Assembly (NCBI RefSeq): GCF_006717075.1
Contig: NZ_VFQC01000001.1
Coordinates: 3,705,501 to 3,769,500, forward strand
Source: Haloactinospora alba
Lineage (GTDB): Bacteria; Actinomycetota; Actinomycetes; Streptosporangiales; Streptosporangiaceae
DNA: 64,000 nucleotides
Reading direction: 5' to 3'
A program made the position numbers and the translations under genes. The notes under the pieces are model-generated. The model did no database searches. It was not told the origin of the DNA and saw only the letters and a program-made list of their open reading frames with translations. Positions 32,415-40,683 of this stretch are shown here, one piece after another (positions within the stretch are counted from its first letter, which is position 1; the number at the start of each line of letters is the position of its first letter).

Positions 32415-32957
32415 TCACACGGGTTCGAGCGGGCGCCGCTCCCCCGCCGGCAGCTCCACGCCCACCGTGTCGCCGGGGCGCACGTCCCCGCCGGTGACGA
32501 CGACGCCCATGATCCCGGCCTTGCGGACGACGTTGCCGTCCGCGTCGCGTCCCAGCACCGCGCGCATGAGGCCGGGTTGGAACCGGTCGAGCTGCGAGCA
32601 GGGATTGCGCAGGCCGGTCACCTCCACGACAGCCGCGCCGCCCAGACACAGCCGGGTGCCGGCGGGCAGCCCGAGCAGGTCCAGGCCCCGGGTGGTGACG
32701 TTCTCCCCCATGTCGCCCGCCGCGACGGCGAAACCGGCGGCGCGCAGCTCGTCGTGGAGCTCGGCGTGGATCAGGTGCACCTGCCGCAGGTTGGGCTGGT
32801 CGGGGTCGCGCGCCACCCGCGAGCGGTGCTGGACGGTCTGACCGGCGTGCGTGTCGCCCACCGCGCCCACACCGGCGGTGAGGCGGATACCGTCCCGGTT
32901 CTCCTTGCTGAAGACGTGCTCCGCGCTCAGACTCACCGCGGCCACGATCGCGCTCAT
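32415..32957 (-). CDS. MOSC-domain protein
   Basis: A 180-residue stand-alone MOSC domain. Visible features are GVGAVGDTHAGQTVQH near residues 28-43, NLRQVHLIHAELH near 57 and GDMGENVTTRGLDLLGLPAGTRL near 82-104. The conserved cysteine is in GLRNPCSQLD near residue 120. MOSC domains bind molybdenum cofactor and can act in sulfur transfer or reduction of N-hydroxylated compounds (YiiM-like). ATG 32957 has GGAGGG upstream. The divergent or shared partner is not obvious, but the next minus-strand gene is a Cys-rich MarR regulator, so a link to redox or electrophile stress is possible. Confidence 0.88.
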   Translation of the reverse strand: MSAIVAAVSLSAEHVFSKENRDGIRLTAGVGAVGDTHAGQTVQHRSRVARDPDQPNLRQVHLIHAELHDELRAAGFAVAAGDMGENVTTRGLDLLGLPAGTRLCLGGAAVVEVTGLRNPCSQLDRFQPGLMRAVLGRDADGNVVRKAGIMGVVVTGGDVRPGDTVGVELPAGERRPLEPV

Positions 32958-33064
32958 GCTGCCCTCCGTATCCGTCGGCCCGCTCCCGGAAGGGGCCGCT
33001 ACGCCGGGATCAGCCCAACACGGGACACGAGCGGGCGGGAAGCCCCCGAACGGGCGGGCGTTCG

Positions 33065-33652
33065 TCACTCCTCGGAGGTGGCGGCCTCCAGCCCACCGGC
33101 GCGGGAGGGTTCGTCCTGACCCGACGTGGCGTGCTGGCGCGCCAGGTCCGCCTCCTCCGCCTCGGGCAGCACCACTCCGCGCACCGTGCGCAGTCCGGTG
33201 AGCAGCTGTTCCAGGCACTGTCCGGAGAGCTGGCCGGTGAACCAGTGCTCGATGGCGGCGAGCACCTCCGGCATCAGCGCGGCGAGTTTGTCGCTGCCGC
33301 CGTCGAGGAGCCGCACGTAGTGCACGCGCCGGTCGCTCGGGTGGGGCTCCCGCGCGACCAGGCCGCGGCGTTCCAGCCGGTCGACGACCCGGGTCATACC
33401 GCTCGTCGAGGAGGCGGTCTGCCGGGCGAGGTCGGACATACGCAGCGAGGACTCGGGGCTGCGGGCGATGCGCATCAGCACGTCGAAGTCGTGGCCGGAG
33501 ATGCCGTGCGCGTCGAGGACCGGGGTCAGCCGCGCGGTCACACCGGCCTGGACGTCGACGAGGAGCTCCATCGCGGTGACGCGCGGATCGTTGCACTGGC
33601 TGGTGGGACACGGGTCGTCGCACGCGGTGCTCGGGCATGGGGTGTCGCTCAT
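33065..33652 (-). CDS. MarR-family regulator with an N-terminal Cys cluster
   Basis: The 195-residue protein contains a MarR winged helix (LRMSDLARQTASSTSGMTRVVDRLERRGLVARE near residues 70-102, then the wing DRRVHYVRL). Unusually, the first 20 residues carry four cysteines, at 6, 11, 15 and 20, in a Pro/Asp-rich stretch. This is not part of the normal MarR fold and could bind metal or form disulfides as a sensor. A fifth Cys lies in the C-terminal helix region. The gene is divergent from a DoxX-type gene across an 8-bp inverted repeat. It probably represses both and responds to thiol-reactive or metal stress; the trigger is inference. Confidence 0.87.
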   Translation of the reverse strand: MSDTPCPSTACDDPCPTSQCNDPRVTAMELLVDVQAGVTARLTPVLDAHGISGHDFDVLMRIARSPESSLRMSDLARQTASSTSGMTRVVDRLERRGLVAREPHPSDRRVHYVRLLDGGSDKLAALMPEVLAAIEHWFTGQLSGQCLEQLLTGLRTVRGVVLPEAEEADLARQHATSGQDEPSRAGGLEAATSEE

Positions 33653-33699
33653 CCGTCCAGAATAGCCCGCGTTTCTTCCTCGTTACACCAAATTCGTAG

Positions 33700-33725
33700 A
33701 CAATAGTTGCAGTGCGTACTATTGT
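33700..33725. promoter_or_regulatory. Inverted-repeat operator between marR-type and doxX-type genes
   Basis: ACAATAGT (33700-33707) and ACTATTGT (33718-33725) are perfect arms with a 10-base spacer, 47 bp before the MarR start and 38 bp before the DoxX start. Local sequence is AT-rich and likely includes both promoters. Confidence 0.7.
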
Positions 33726-33763
33726 TCTGCGTACTGATGATCGGGAAGCAACAGGAGGACGGC

Positions 33764-34207
33764 ATGAGAGCGCAACAGGAAGAAGCGGCGACGGCCGCGG
33801 CGAGCTCCCAGGAGACCTCCCGGCAGGGACGCGCCGCGAACATCGCCCTGTGGGTCGTACAGGGGCTGCTGGCCGCGGGGTTCGCCTTCGCGGGCGGGTC
33901 CAAGCTCGCCGGTGTACCGGCGATGGTGGAGACGTTCGACACGATCGGGCTGGGACAGTGGCTGCGGTACCTCACCGGCGCGCTGGAGGTCGCGGGCGCC
34001 GTGGGGCTGCTCATCCCCCTGCTGAGCGGGCTGGCCGCCCTCGGGCTGGCGGCCGTGATGGTGGGCGCCGCCATCGCCGACGTGGCCCTGCTGGGCCAGC
34101 CCCCGTTCGCCGCCTTGGCCCTGCTGGTACTCAGTGCCGTGGCCGCGTGGGGTCGGCGGGACCGCACCGCGAGCCTGGCCGCCCGGCTGCGCGGAGAACG
34201 CGGGTAG
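33764..34207 (+). CDS. DoxX-family membrane protein
   Basis: A 147-residue protein with four hydrophobic helices in residues about 28-128. The typical DoxX start (IALWVVQGLLAAGFAFAGGSKLAGVPAMVETFDTIGLGQWLRYLTGALEVAGAVGLL region) includes the conserved GxxKL and EVAGAVG motifs. DoxX-like proteins are small quinone-linked or redox-stress membrane proteins; in mycobacteria one is tied to thiol oxidative stress. ATG 33764 follows AGGAGG. Control by the divergent Cys-rich MarR fits a role in electrophile or oxidative defence. A hairpin terminator follows. Confidence 0.87.
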   Translation: MRAQQEEAATAAASSQETSRQGRAANIALWVVQGLLAAGFAFAGGSKLAGVPAMVETFDTIGLGQWLRYLTGALEVAGAVGLLIPLLSGLAALGLAAVMVGAAIADVALLGQPPFAALALLVLSAVAAWGRRDRTASLAARLRGERG

Positions 34208-34298
34208 CCCGCTCCCGCGGGCGAGTGCGGGTGCGGCACCAGGAGGAACCGCGTTCCGACACCACCGGGAACGCGGCGCTCGCACCGAACACGGACCT

Positions 34299-34337
34299 GC
34301 GGCACGCCCGGCGGAAGGACCGCGCCGGGCGTGCCGC
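34299..34337. terminator. Bidirectional hairpin between DoxX and cupin genes
   Basis: GCGGCACGCCCGGC (34299-34312) pairs perfectly with GCCGGGCGTGCCGC (34324-34337), an 11-base loop between convergent genes. Confidence 0.8.
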
Positions 34338-34341
34338 GGTC

Positions 34342-34716
34342 TCAGTCGGCGGTCTTGGCGTAGTCAGAGTCCTCGCCCCTGAACTCGTACACCACGCAGG
34401 GTTCCGTGCTGGTCACCCAGGCGTCGTGGCCCGGACCGATAACCACGACATCACCGGCGGTGATGTCCAACTCGGCGCCGTCATCCATCCGGATATGCAG
34501 CGCACCCGCTTCCACGAACAGCCTGTGCGGGAAGCGGCAGCTCTCCGTTCCGGCCAACGGCCGCACCGACTCGGACCACCTCCAGCCCGGCTGGAACACG
34601 GCCCGGGCGAACTCCATGTCGGCGACCGTGACGAGTTCCAGCCTGCCCCGGTCGAACTCGCGGACCTCGTCCGGAACGGCCATGGACTTCTTACTGAGGT
34701 CAGTGGCTGTGAGCAT
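34342..34716 (-). CDS. Cupin-fold protein
   Basis: A 124-residue single-domain cupin. Motif 1 is represented by CRFPHRLFVEAGALHIRMDDG near residues 60-80 and motif 2 by DITAGDVVVIGPGHDAWV near 84-101. One His in each gives only partial metal ligation, so it may be a binding or regulatory cupin. The N-terminal DLSKKSMAVPDEVREFDRG and FQPGWRWSESV segments match a group of small actinomycete cupins of unknown role. It is transcribed alone, between a bidirectional terminator and a 327-bp intergenic region. Function unknown. Confidence 0.8.
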   Translation of the reverse strand: MLTATDLSKKSMAVPDEVREFDRGRLELVTVADMEFARAVFQPGWRWSESVRPLAGTESCRFPHRLFVEAGALHIRMDDGAELDITAGDVVVIGPGHDAWVTSTEPCVVYEFRGEDSDYAKTAD

Positions 34717-35043
34717 GGCAGCCTCCCCGTTTCTCGAACCGACTCTCCTCGCGGAACGTCTCTTCCGCAGGGCCGGAGAGGGGGGCGGCGCGCAACCGCG
34801 CCCAGTCTCACGGGGTTGACATTCTCCCGCCAGCGTAAACCCGCGGTGCGCTTCATCACAGGGGTAGGCCCGGTCGGGAACCAGGGCCCGTGGAACACCG
34901 CTCCCCGCCAGTCGGCCCGCGTCCCGGAACTCTTCTCAGCGCCGGGTTCCGCCTGACGGGCGCCGGTTCCGCCGCGCGGCGTGCCCACCGAACAGAACCT
35001 AGGATCGGAAGGGACACAGGCCGAGCGAGGAGTCCCGTTCCAG
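34717..35043. other. Divergent intergenic region, cupin to LacI-type gene
   Basis: No gene seen. TTGACA occurs at 34816-34821 on the plus strand but without a well-spaced -10. No copy of the CAAATCGATTTG operator found near the NCS2 permease is present here, so the LacI gene does not seem autoregulated through that site. Confidence 0.4.
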
Positions 35044-36069
35044 ATGAGCAGTTCCGGTTCCGCCCGTCGCCCCACCATCGGGGACGTCGCCACGGCCGCC
35101 GGCGTCTCCCGGACCACCGTCTCCCACGCGTTGAACGGCCTGGGCAAGGTGGACCCCAACACCCGGGACCGGGTGAAACGGGTGGCCTCCGAACTGGGTT
35201 ACCGGCCCAACCTGCGGGCGCAGCGGCTGCGCACCGGGCAGGCGCGGACCATCGCGCTCGCGTCCTCCATGCCGCTCGCGGTCGCCGGCGGCCCCTCCCG
35301 GCTCGGTTTCTACATGGAGGTGGCGGCGGCGGCCGCGGAGTACGCCCTCACCCAGGACTACTCGCTGGTGCTGGTGCCGCCGTCCCGCTCCGCCTCCGAC
35401 GTGGGGTCCGTCGACGTCGACGGGGCCATCCTCGTCGAACCGGAGCAGGACGACCCGGTGGCGGCGCAGCTCCACGAGCGGGGGCTGCCCTTCGTCACCA
35501 TCGGCCGCCAGATCGGTGCACCCCCCGGCATCCCCTACGTCGACCTGCACGGCGGCGCCGTCGCCGAGCTGCTGTTGGCGCACCTGCGCGAGCAGGGCGC
35601 CCGCCACCCGGCCCTCATCACCGGTTCGGGCACGCGCCACTCCTACGTGGACAGCCGCTCCCGCGCCACCGACGGCGGCCACGCCGAGACGCTCACCACC
35701 GCCGCGGAATCCGGCGGAGAGCAGGCGGGCTACGAGGCGTGCTCACAGCTGTTGGACCGGCACCCCGAGACCGACGCCGTCTGCGTCCTGGTGGACGCGT
35801 TCGCCGTGGGGGCGATGCGCGCCCTCGCCGACCGCGGGTTGCGGGTGCCGTCCGACGTCATGGTCGCCACCCGCTACAACGGGATCCGCGCGCAGACCTG
35901 CGACCCCCCGCTCACCGCGGTGGACCTGCACCTGGACGTCGCCGCCGCCGAGGCCGTGGAACTGCTGCTGGCGCGGCTGCGCGGCGAGGACGACGCGGCG
36001 GCGGCCGAGACCCCACCGCCGCGCCTCGTCCCCCGGGCGTCCTCACTGCGCCTCACATCCCCAGCATGA
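35044..36069 (+). CDS. LacI-family transcription regulator
   Basis: A 341-residue LacI/GalR protein. The N-terminal DNA-binding region is PTIGDVATAAGVSRTTVSHALNG near residues 10-32, followed by the hinge (LGYRPNLRAQRLRTGQ) and a periplasmic-binding-protein-like effector domain. Part of that domain is shortened around residues 130-160 compared with sugar-binding members. ATG 35044 was chosen after GAGGAG with long spacing; GTG 34981 is an alternative 21 codons upstream. Its 3' end overlaps the convergent TauE gene by 17 bp. The nearest LacI-type operators are the tandem palindromes before the NCS2 permease at 39.8 kb, its likely target. Confidence 0.87.
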   Translation: MSSSGSARRPTIGDVATAAGVSRTTVSHALNGLGKVDPNTRDRVKRVASELGYRPNLRAQRLRTGQARTIALASSMPLAVAGGPSRLGFYMEVAAAAAEYALTQDYSLVLVPPSRSASDVGSVDVDGAILVEPEQDDPVAAQLHERGLPFVTIGRQIGAPPGIPYVDLHGGAVAELLLAHLREQGARHPALITGSGTRHSYVDSRSRATDGGHAETLTTAAESGGEQAGYEACSQLLDRHPETDAVCVLVDAFAVGAMRALADRGLRVPSDVMVATRYNGIRAQTCDPPLTAVDLHLDVAAAEAVELLLARLRGEDDAAAAETPPPRLVPRASSLRLTSPA

Positions 36070-36763
36070 GCACCACCCCCGACACCAGGGCGAAACCGAG
36101 CACGAACACCCGCATCCGGGAGGCGTCGATGAACCGGTGGGCGAACCGGCTCACCACCACACCGGCCACCACCGCGGGAAGGATCAGCAGCGTCGGCCGC
36201 AGGAGCTCCGTTCCTCCCTGCCCCGTGCTGAGCAGCATCGCCAGCGACACGACCTCGCCGACGAGGAAGCACAGCGCCACCGTGGCGCGCAGCTCGCTCG
36301 GCGGCCGGTGCTGGTACACCAGCGCGAGCGGGGGGCCGCCCACCCCGGTGGTGGTCTCGGTGAGGCCGGTGATGACCCCCGCGCCCATGTAGGCCCCCCG
36401 GCCCGGGGTGAACGCCGGGGCCGCGACGCTGGCCAGCGCCGCCAGGACCGTGGCCAGCCCCACCACCATCCCCAGGTGGCGTTCGGGGATGACGAGCAGC
36501 AGCAGGGAACCGCCGGGTGTGGCGGCGATCCGCGCGACCGATATCCACGCGGCGCCGCGCAGGTCCAGCGCGCCCCGTTCGCGCAGCATTATGTAGAGGT
36601 TGAGGGGGATCATCGCCGCCAGCAGCATCACCGGCAGCAGGCCCGGGTTCAGGAGGCCGGCCACCGGCGCCACGATGAGCGCGAACCCCAGACCGCTCGC
36701 CCCCTGCACGAACGCCGCCACGGCGACCACGGCGGCCAGGAGAAGCAGCGCGCTCGCGCTCAT
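36053..36763 (-). CDS. TauE/SafE-family membrane exporter/importer
   Basis: A 236-residue membrane protein with about seven to eight helices. The family signature appears as AAFVQGASGLGFALIVAPVAGLL near residues 16-38 and again as GAGVITGLTETTTGVGGPPLALVY near 128-150. TauE/SafE proteins move organosulfur anions or other small acids across the membrane. Its ATG overlaps the stop of the upstream amidohydrolase gene (ATGA), so it belongs to the NCS2 permease-amidohydrolase operon. It might export an acidic product of that pathway. It ends 17 bp inside the convergent LacI gene. Confidence 0.87.
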   Translation of the reverse strand: MSASALLLLAAVVAVAAFVQGASGLGFALIVAPVAGLLNPGLLPVMLLAAMIPLNLYIMLRERGALDLRGAAWISVARIAATPGGSLLLLVIPERHLGMVVGLATVLAALASVAAPAFTPGRGAYMGAGVITGLTETTTGVGGPPLALVYQHRPPSELRATVALCFLVGEVVSLAMLLSTGQGGTELLRPTLLILPAVVAGVVVSRFAHRFIDASRMRVFVLGFALVSGVVLMLGM

Positions 36764-38187
36764 GCTCGCTCCCCCCGGCTCTCGGACGCTCGCCCGCGGA
36801 AGGGGCGGTGGTGTGTGGACACCGGGTGGGTACGGGTGATGGGCGCCTCCTCCACCACCCGCTGCCCGACCTCGGCGGCCCGCTCCACCAGCTCCGGCCC
36901 GTCCCAGGAGCGCGGCCATCCCCGCCACAGGCACAGCCGGCCGGCGACGACGGTGGCGGTGATCTGGTCCCGCCCGGCGAGCCGGACCAGCTCCCACGGT
37001 GTGTCCCAGGACGGGCGCATCTCCGGTCCGGTGATGTCGAGCAGCAGGAAGTCGGCCGCTCTGCCCTCTACGACCTCGCCCGTGGCCCCGCCCAGGCCGA
37101 CCGCCTCCGCGGAGAGCCGCGTCCCGTGGTCCAGCCAGGTCCATCCGCCCCCGCAGGAGGGGTCGCCGTCGGCGAGCCCGTGGGTGAGGCGCTGGGCGAA
37201 CTCGGCGGCGTCGACCAGCCGGAACGCGTCCCCGCGTGTTCCGTCGGTGCCCAGGCCGAACCGGATGCCCTGTTCGGCCATGGCGCCGGCCCGCGCCACC
37301 GCGTTCCCCTTCCACGCGCTGGCGACCGGGTTGTAGCTGACCGCGGCTCCGCTGTCGCGCAGCAGTCCCAGCTCGCCCGGGGTGAGCAGCGTGGCGTGCG
37401 CGGCGAGCAGCTGCGGGCCCACCGCCCCCACCGCGTGCAGGTACTCCAGCGGGCGCATCCCGTGCTGGACCAGGGAACGTTCGACCGCCGCCAGGTGCTC
37501 GTTGACGTGGACCTGCACCACCGTGCCCGCCTCGGCCGCCATCCGGCCGGTGGTGCGCAGCGTCCGCTCCGTGGCGACCTCCGGGATGGAGACCGCCAGG
37601 GTGGGGTGGACGAGGTCCGCACCGGTGTAGCGGGAGAGGTGCTTCTCCGCTCCGGCGAGGACCGTTCCGGTGTCCACGGCGGTCTTGCCCTCCGGGGACA
37701 GGTCGTTGCAGACGAGCCCCAGGACGCACCGGATTCCGGTGTCCCGCGCGGCCGCCGCGAGAACGTCGGTGTCCACCGGTGCCCGGGTGCCGGCGTCGGT
37801 GACGGTGGTGAAACCTCCCCGAAGCGCCTCCAGGCAGGCGAGTTTCGCCGCGAGGTAGGCGCTCTCCTCGTCGAGGGCACCCTCCAGCGGCAGCCACACG
37901 CGGCGGAAGATCTCGGAGGGTTCCCCGAACGCCAGGGAGGTGCCGAAGCTCTGGGTGAGGTGGTGGTGCGCGTCGACGAAGCCGGGCATGAGCAGCTGGC
38001 CGTGGAGGGGAACCGGGCTCAGGTGGGGGTAGCGGTCGCACAACAGCCGCGCCGGCCCGACCGCGTGGAAGCGGCCGTCGGCCACGACCACGGCGTGGTC
38101 GCGCACCGGCCCCTCCGGCAGCAGGAGGAGTTCCGGAAGCAGAAGGCGGGTTCCGTCTTCCAGGGATTCGGGGTTCAGGGTGTGCAT
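36760..38187 (-). CDS. Amidohydrolase of the deaminase group (TRZ/ATZ-like)
   Basis: A 475-residue amidohydrolase. Metal motif GFVDAHHHLTQSF lies near residues 65-77, VQVHVNEHLAAVE near 230, AAHATLLTPGE near 265 and the Asp in FGLGTDGTRGDAFRL near 310. These positions match the nucleobase/aminohydrolase group (guanine deaminase, SsnA, chlorohydrolase-like), which deaminates or hydrolyses ring amines in the cytoplasm. The upstream gene is an NCS2 nucleobase permease, so a purine- or triazine-like substrate is likely. The start lies at two consecutive ATG codons (38190, 38187). A 168-bp inverted-repeat element separates it from the permease gene. Confidence 0.85.
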   Translation of the reverse strand: MHTLNPESLEDGTRLLLPELLLLPEGPVRDHAVVVADGRFHAVGPARLLCDRYPHLSPVPLHGQLLMPGFVDAHHHLTQSFGTSLAFGEPSEIFRRVWLPLEGALDEESAYLAAKLACLEALRGGFTTVTDAGTRAPVDTDVLAAAARDTGIRCVLGLVCNDLSPEGKTAVDTGTVLAGAEKHLSRYTGADLVHPTLAVSIPEVATERTLRTTGRMAAEAGTVVQVHVNEHLAAVERSLVQHGMRPLEYLHAVGAVGPQLLAAHATLLTPGELGLLRDSGAAVSYNPVASAWKGNAVARAGAMAEQGIRFGLGTDGTRGDAFRLVDAAEFAQRLTHGLADGDPSCGGGWTWLDHGTRLSAEAVGLGGATGEVVEGRAADFLLLDITGPEMRPSWDTPWELVRLAGRDQITATVVAGRLCLWRGWPRSWDGPELVERAAEVGQRVVEEAPITRTHPVSTHHRPFRGRASESRGERA

Positions 38188-38232
38188 CATCCTTCTTTCT
38201 GGTTGCCGCGTCGCTGGATACCGGTGACGGCG

Positions 38233-38400
38233 TCTAGGTCCTGTTTTTGGGCGCTGTTCGTCGCGGGCGGCGCCTCCGGTGCCGCCCGGCACGGCCGGTC
38301 AGGGAGGCGGAGCGGACCCTCCGCCGACCGGCGGGAACACCGCCGGGCGGTGTGCCGGAGCGGCGCGCAGCAGGACAAGCGTCCGAAAACAGGACCTAGA
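38233..38400. repeat. MITE-like inverted-repeat element, 168 bp
   Basis: The terminal 23 bases are inverted repeats with 21 matches. The left begins TCTAGGTCCTGTTTT at 38233; the right ends AAAACAGGACCTAGA at 38400. The interior is GC-rich with further short dyads and no ORF. CTAG lies at both outer ends, as with elements that target CTAG or TA. It lies between the NCS2 permease and the amidohydrolase, and the last bases of the permease gene, including its TAG stop, lie inside the right repeat. No transposase is present, so mobilisation would need a related full element elsewhere. Confidence 0.75.
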
Positions 38401-39748
38401 CCTCCGCCGCCGGCGTGGGGGTTCTCCGGGAGGCCAGACGGGGGCGGACGTGGTGGAAGAGGGCGTTCAGCACGGCGGCGGTGATCGCGCCCACCGCGAC
38501 GCCGCTCTCCAGCAGTATCCGCGCGTTGTCGGGGAAGTTCGCGTACACGTCCGGGACGAGGATCGGGAGCAGTCCCAGGGAGAGGGCCACGGCCGCGATG
38601 AAGGTGTTGGTGTGGTCGTCCAGGTCGGCGCGGGCGAGTGTCTGGACGCCCAGCACGGTGATGACGCCGAAGACCACCATCGCCGTCCCGCCGACCACGG
38701 CCGAGGGGATGGTGCTGATGAGGCCGGTGACGGGGGCGCAGAAACCGATGAGGATCAGGATGAGGCCGGCGGCCACGGTGACGAAGCGGCTGCGCACCCC
38801 GGTCACCCGGACGATGCCGATGTTCTCTCCGCTGGTGACCATGAGGGGGAGTCCGAAGACCCCGCCGGACAGCGAGACGATCGCGTCGCCGCGGATGGTC
38901 TTGGGGGCGTCGCGGCGCGCGTCGACCTCCTTGCCGACGGTCTCGGCGTTGATGACGGTCTGGCCGGTGGCCTCGGCCATGGAGGCGAGGCTGTAGATCA
39001 GCAGCGGCAGGGACGCCATGAGGCTGAACTCGGGGGCGCCGAACGGGAGGGGCTGGGGCACCTGCAGGAGCCCGCCCGAACCTCCCGGGGCGGTGCCCAC
39101 GGCGCCGAGCGCGAACGCCAGCGCTGTTCCCGCCGCCATGCCCAGCATCACCGCGAGCTGGCGCAGCACCCCGGAGAAGACCAGGTAGAGCAGCACGGTG
39201 AAGCCGATGGTGGCCATGCCGAGCAGGAGGTTGCGCGGGTCGCCGAACTCGGCGGTTCCCGGCTCTCCGGTGACCAGGAGCGCGCCCACTTTCACGAGGT
39301 TCACGCCCACGATGGTGATCATCGTCCCGATGACGAGCCTCGGGAAGAAGCGCAGCAGGCGGGAGAAGAGGGGGAGCACGACGAAGTAGAAGACTCCGGT
39401 GATCAGTACCGCGCCGGTGGCGGTCCGCGGACCGTGCTGCTCGGCGATGGCCAGGAACAGCACGAGGGGCGCGCCGCCCGGCAGCATCACGAAGGGCAGC
39501 CGCGCCCCGAGCTTCCACGGGCCCAGCGACTGCAGCAGGGATCCCAGCCCGGAGAGGAGGAAGGCGGCCGACAGGAGGTTGACGGTGAGGTCGGTGTCCA
39601 GGCCGAGCGTGGCGCTGACGAGGAAGACACTGGAGATGGGAGTGGCGGCCATGACCAGGACGTGCTGGAGGCCGAAGAGGAGCATCCGGTGCAGGGGGCG
39701 GTACTGGTCGACGGGATGGGGGGTTGCGGAGGTGGTTCCGGTGGTCAT
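38396..39748 (-). CDS. NCS2-family nucleobase:cation symporter (uracil/xanthine permease)
   Basis: A 450-residue membrane protein with about 14 hydrophobic segments. The NCS2 N-terminal region LLFGLQHVLVMAATPISSVFLV near residues 22-43 and the signature YSLASMAEATGQTVINAETVGKEVDARRD near 255-285 are clear. GVFGLPLMVTSGENIGIVRVTGVRSRFV near 300-325 is the second conserved block. Members import xanthine, uric acid or uracil with protons or sodium. ATG 39748 has GGAGGG upstream. It heads the operon with amidohydrolase and TauE protein. Its stop codon comes from the inverted repeat of the 168-bp element, so the original C-terminus may have been slightly different. Confidence 0.9.
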   Translation of the reverse strand: MTTGTTSATPHPVDQYRPLHRMLLFGLQHVLVMAATPISSVFLVSATLGLDTDLTVNLLSAAFLLSGLGSLLQSLGPWKLGARLPFVMLPGGAPLVLFLAIAEQHGPRTATGAVLITGVFYFVVLPLFSRLLRFFPRLVIGTMITIVGVNLVKVGALLVTGEPGTAEFGDPRNLLLGMATIGFTVLLYLVFSGVLRQLAVMLGMAAGTALAFALGAVGTAPGGSGGLLQVPQPLPFGAPEFSLMASLPLLIYSLASMAEATGQTVINAETVGKEVDARRDAPKTIRGDAIVSLSGGVFGLPLMVTSGENIGIVRVTGVRSRFVTVAAGLILILIGFCAPVTGLISTIPSAVVGGTAMVVFGVITVLGVQTLARADLDDHTNTFIAAVALSLGLLPILVPDVYANFPDNARILLESGVAVGAITAAVLNALFHHVRPRLASRRTPTPAAEV

Positions 39749-39820
39749 GGTCGAGCCCTCCGTTCGGCTCGCGCCAGGGGCGCTGGGAAACTGACCTTCC
39801 GATAGCGTCCTGTTCTGCGA

Positions 39821-39846
39821 CAAATCGATTTGGCCAAATCGATTTG
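39821..39846. promoter_or_regulatory. Two tandem LacI-type operators
   Basis: CAAATCGATTTG is repeated exactly at 39821-39832 and 39835-39846, centre to centre 14 bp. Each is a perfect palindrome with a central CG, the usual LacI/GalR operator design. The second covers the predicted transcription start of the NCS2 operon. Confidence 0.8.
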
Positions 39847-39849
39847 GTA

Positions 39850-39879
39850 AGTATGTGGCAGCCCTCACCCCCACGTCAA
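39850..39879 (-). promoter_or_regulatory. Promoter of the NCS2 permease operon
   Basis: On the minus strand TTGACG (39879-39874) and CATACT (39855-39850) are 18 bases apart, with the start near 39843, inside the tandem operators. Confidence 0.6.
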
Positions 39880-40683
39880 GGAGGGGAAAGGGACCCGACG
39901 CCCGGTTCCGACCGCGGGAGGGGCTCCCCGGAACCTGGGGAAACCAGCGCCCAGCCCGGGACACCCCCGTCAGTCGCACCCCGAGCGCGTGCGACGCGAT
40001 CCGGTGAACAACGCGGACGGCACCCACCGCACCGCAGCCGTGCCAGAGGCCCCAGACGAAGGCGCGCGCTGGACCACCCGGCGACGGCCAGGCCACACTT
40101 CAGCGACTCGGTGCGGACCGCCCGCCATGGAGGAGCACCCGTGTTCCGGCCCCACGGCACCCGCCGACTAACACAGGAAGAAGAAAAATACAAAACCCAA
40201 TGGAAAGCAGACGCCACACGGAAATAGGACGGACTTGAATCACAGAGGGAAGAATATTTCCAATCGTCACCTGAAATATCCGAACTTCAAAATAAAACCA
40301 TACAACCACACCGAAGAAAAATAGCATCGCACACAACACCGACCGCAAACCCAACAACAGAACCAAAAACCACACGCCAACCAACAAAAACAACCGGATG
40401 GATTCGGCACAAAAACAGAAGTATTGTTTTTGACAGGGATCCGTGCTAGAATAAAATCACCCGACCGGAAAACGAAAACCAGAGGACCATCAGGAAAAGA
40501 ATATTCTCGACAAGATGAACCTCCCGATGGATCGCTCACCCAAGAGAAGCACCCGCAGTTCCGGAGAGAGGGAAACGAACTGCCCGGCGAAGCACAAGAA
40601 CCACAGTCGCCCACAATTCACTCCTGTCATCACCGAACAACACTGCCGTATCCCACTGGTCCGCCTCGTCGATGGGAAACACG
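39880..40683. other. Long AT-rich, G-poor intergenic region before the biosynthetic locus
   Basis: No convincing gene. From about 40180 the plus strand becomes rich in A and C and very poor in G (for example 40290-40400), unlike the rest of the window. GAATATTTC (40252-40260) and GAAATATCC (40273-40281) form a near-perfect dyad. A strong promoter lies at 40430-40457, leaving a leader of over 200 bases before the SDR gene. Confidence 0.6.
40430..40457 (+). promoter_or_regulatory. Near-consensus sigma-70 promoter
   Basis: TTGACA (40430-40435) and TAAAAT (40452-40457) with a 16-base spacer, the strongest consensus match seen in the window. It points into the biosynthetic locus. Confidence 0.75.

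Noticed and set aside
40100-40614. Minus-strand frames with many Cys, Phe and Trp in the AT-rich region
   Set aside because: Composition follows from the A/C-rich plus strand; no start signals or known motifs, and third-position GC is far below real genes here.
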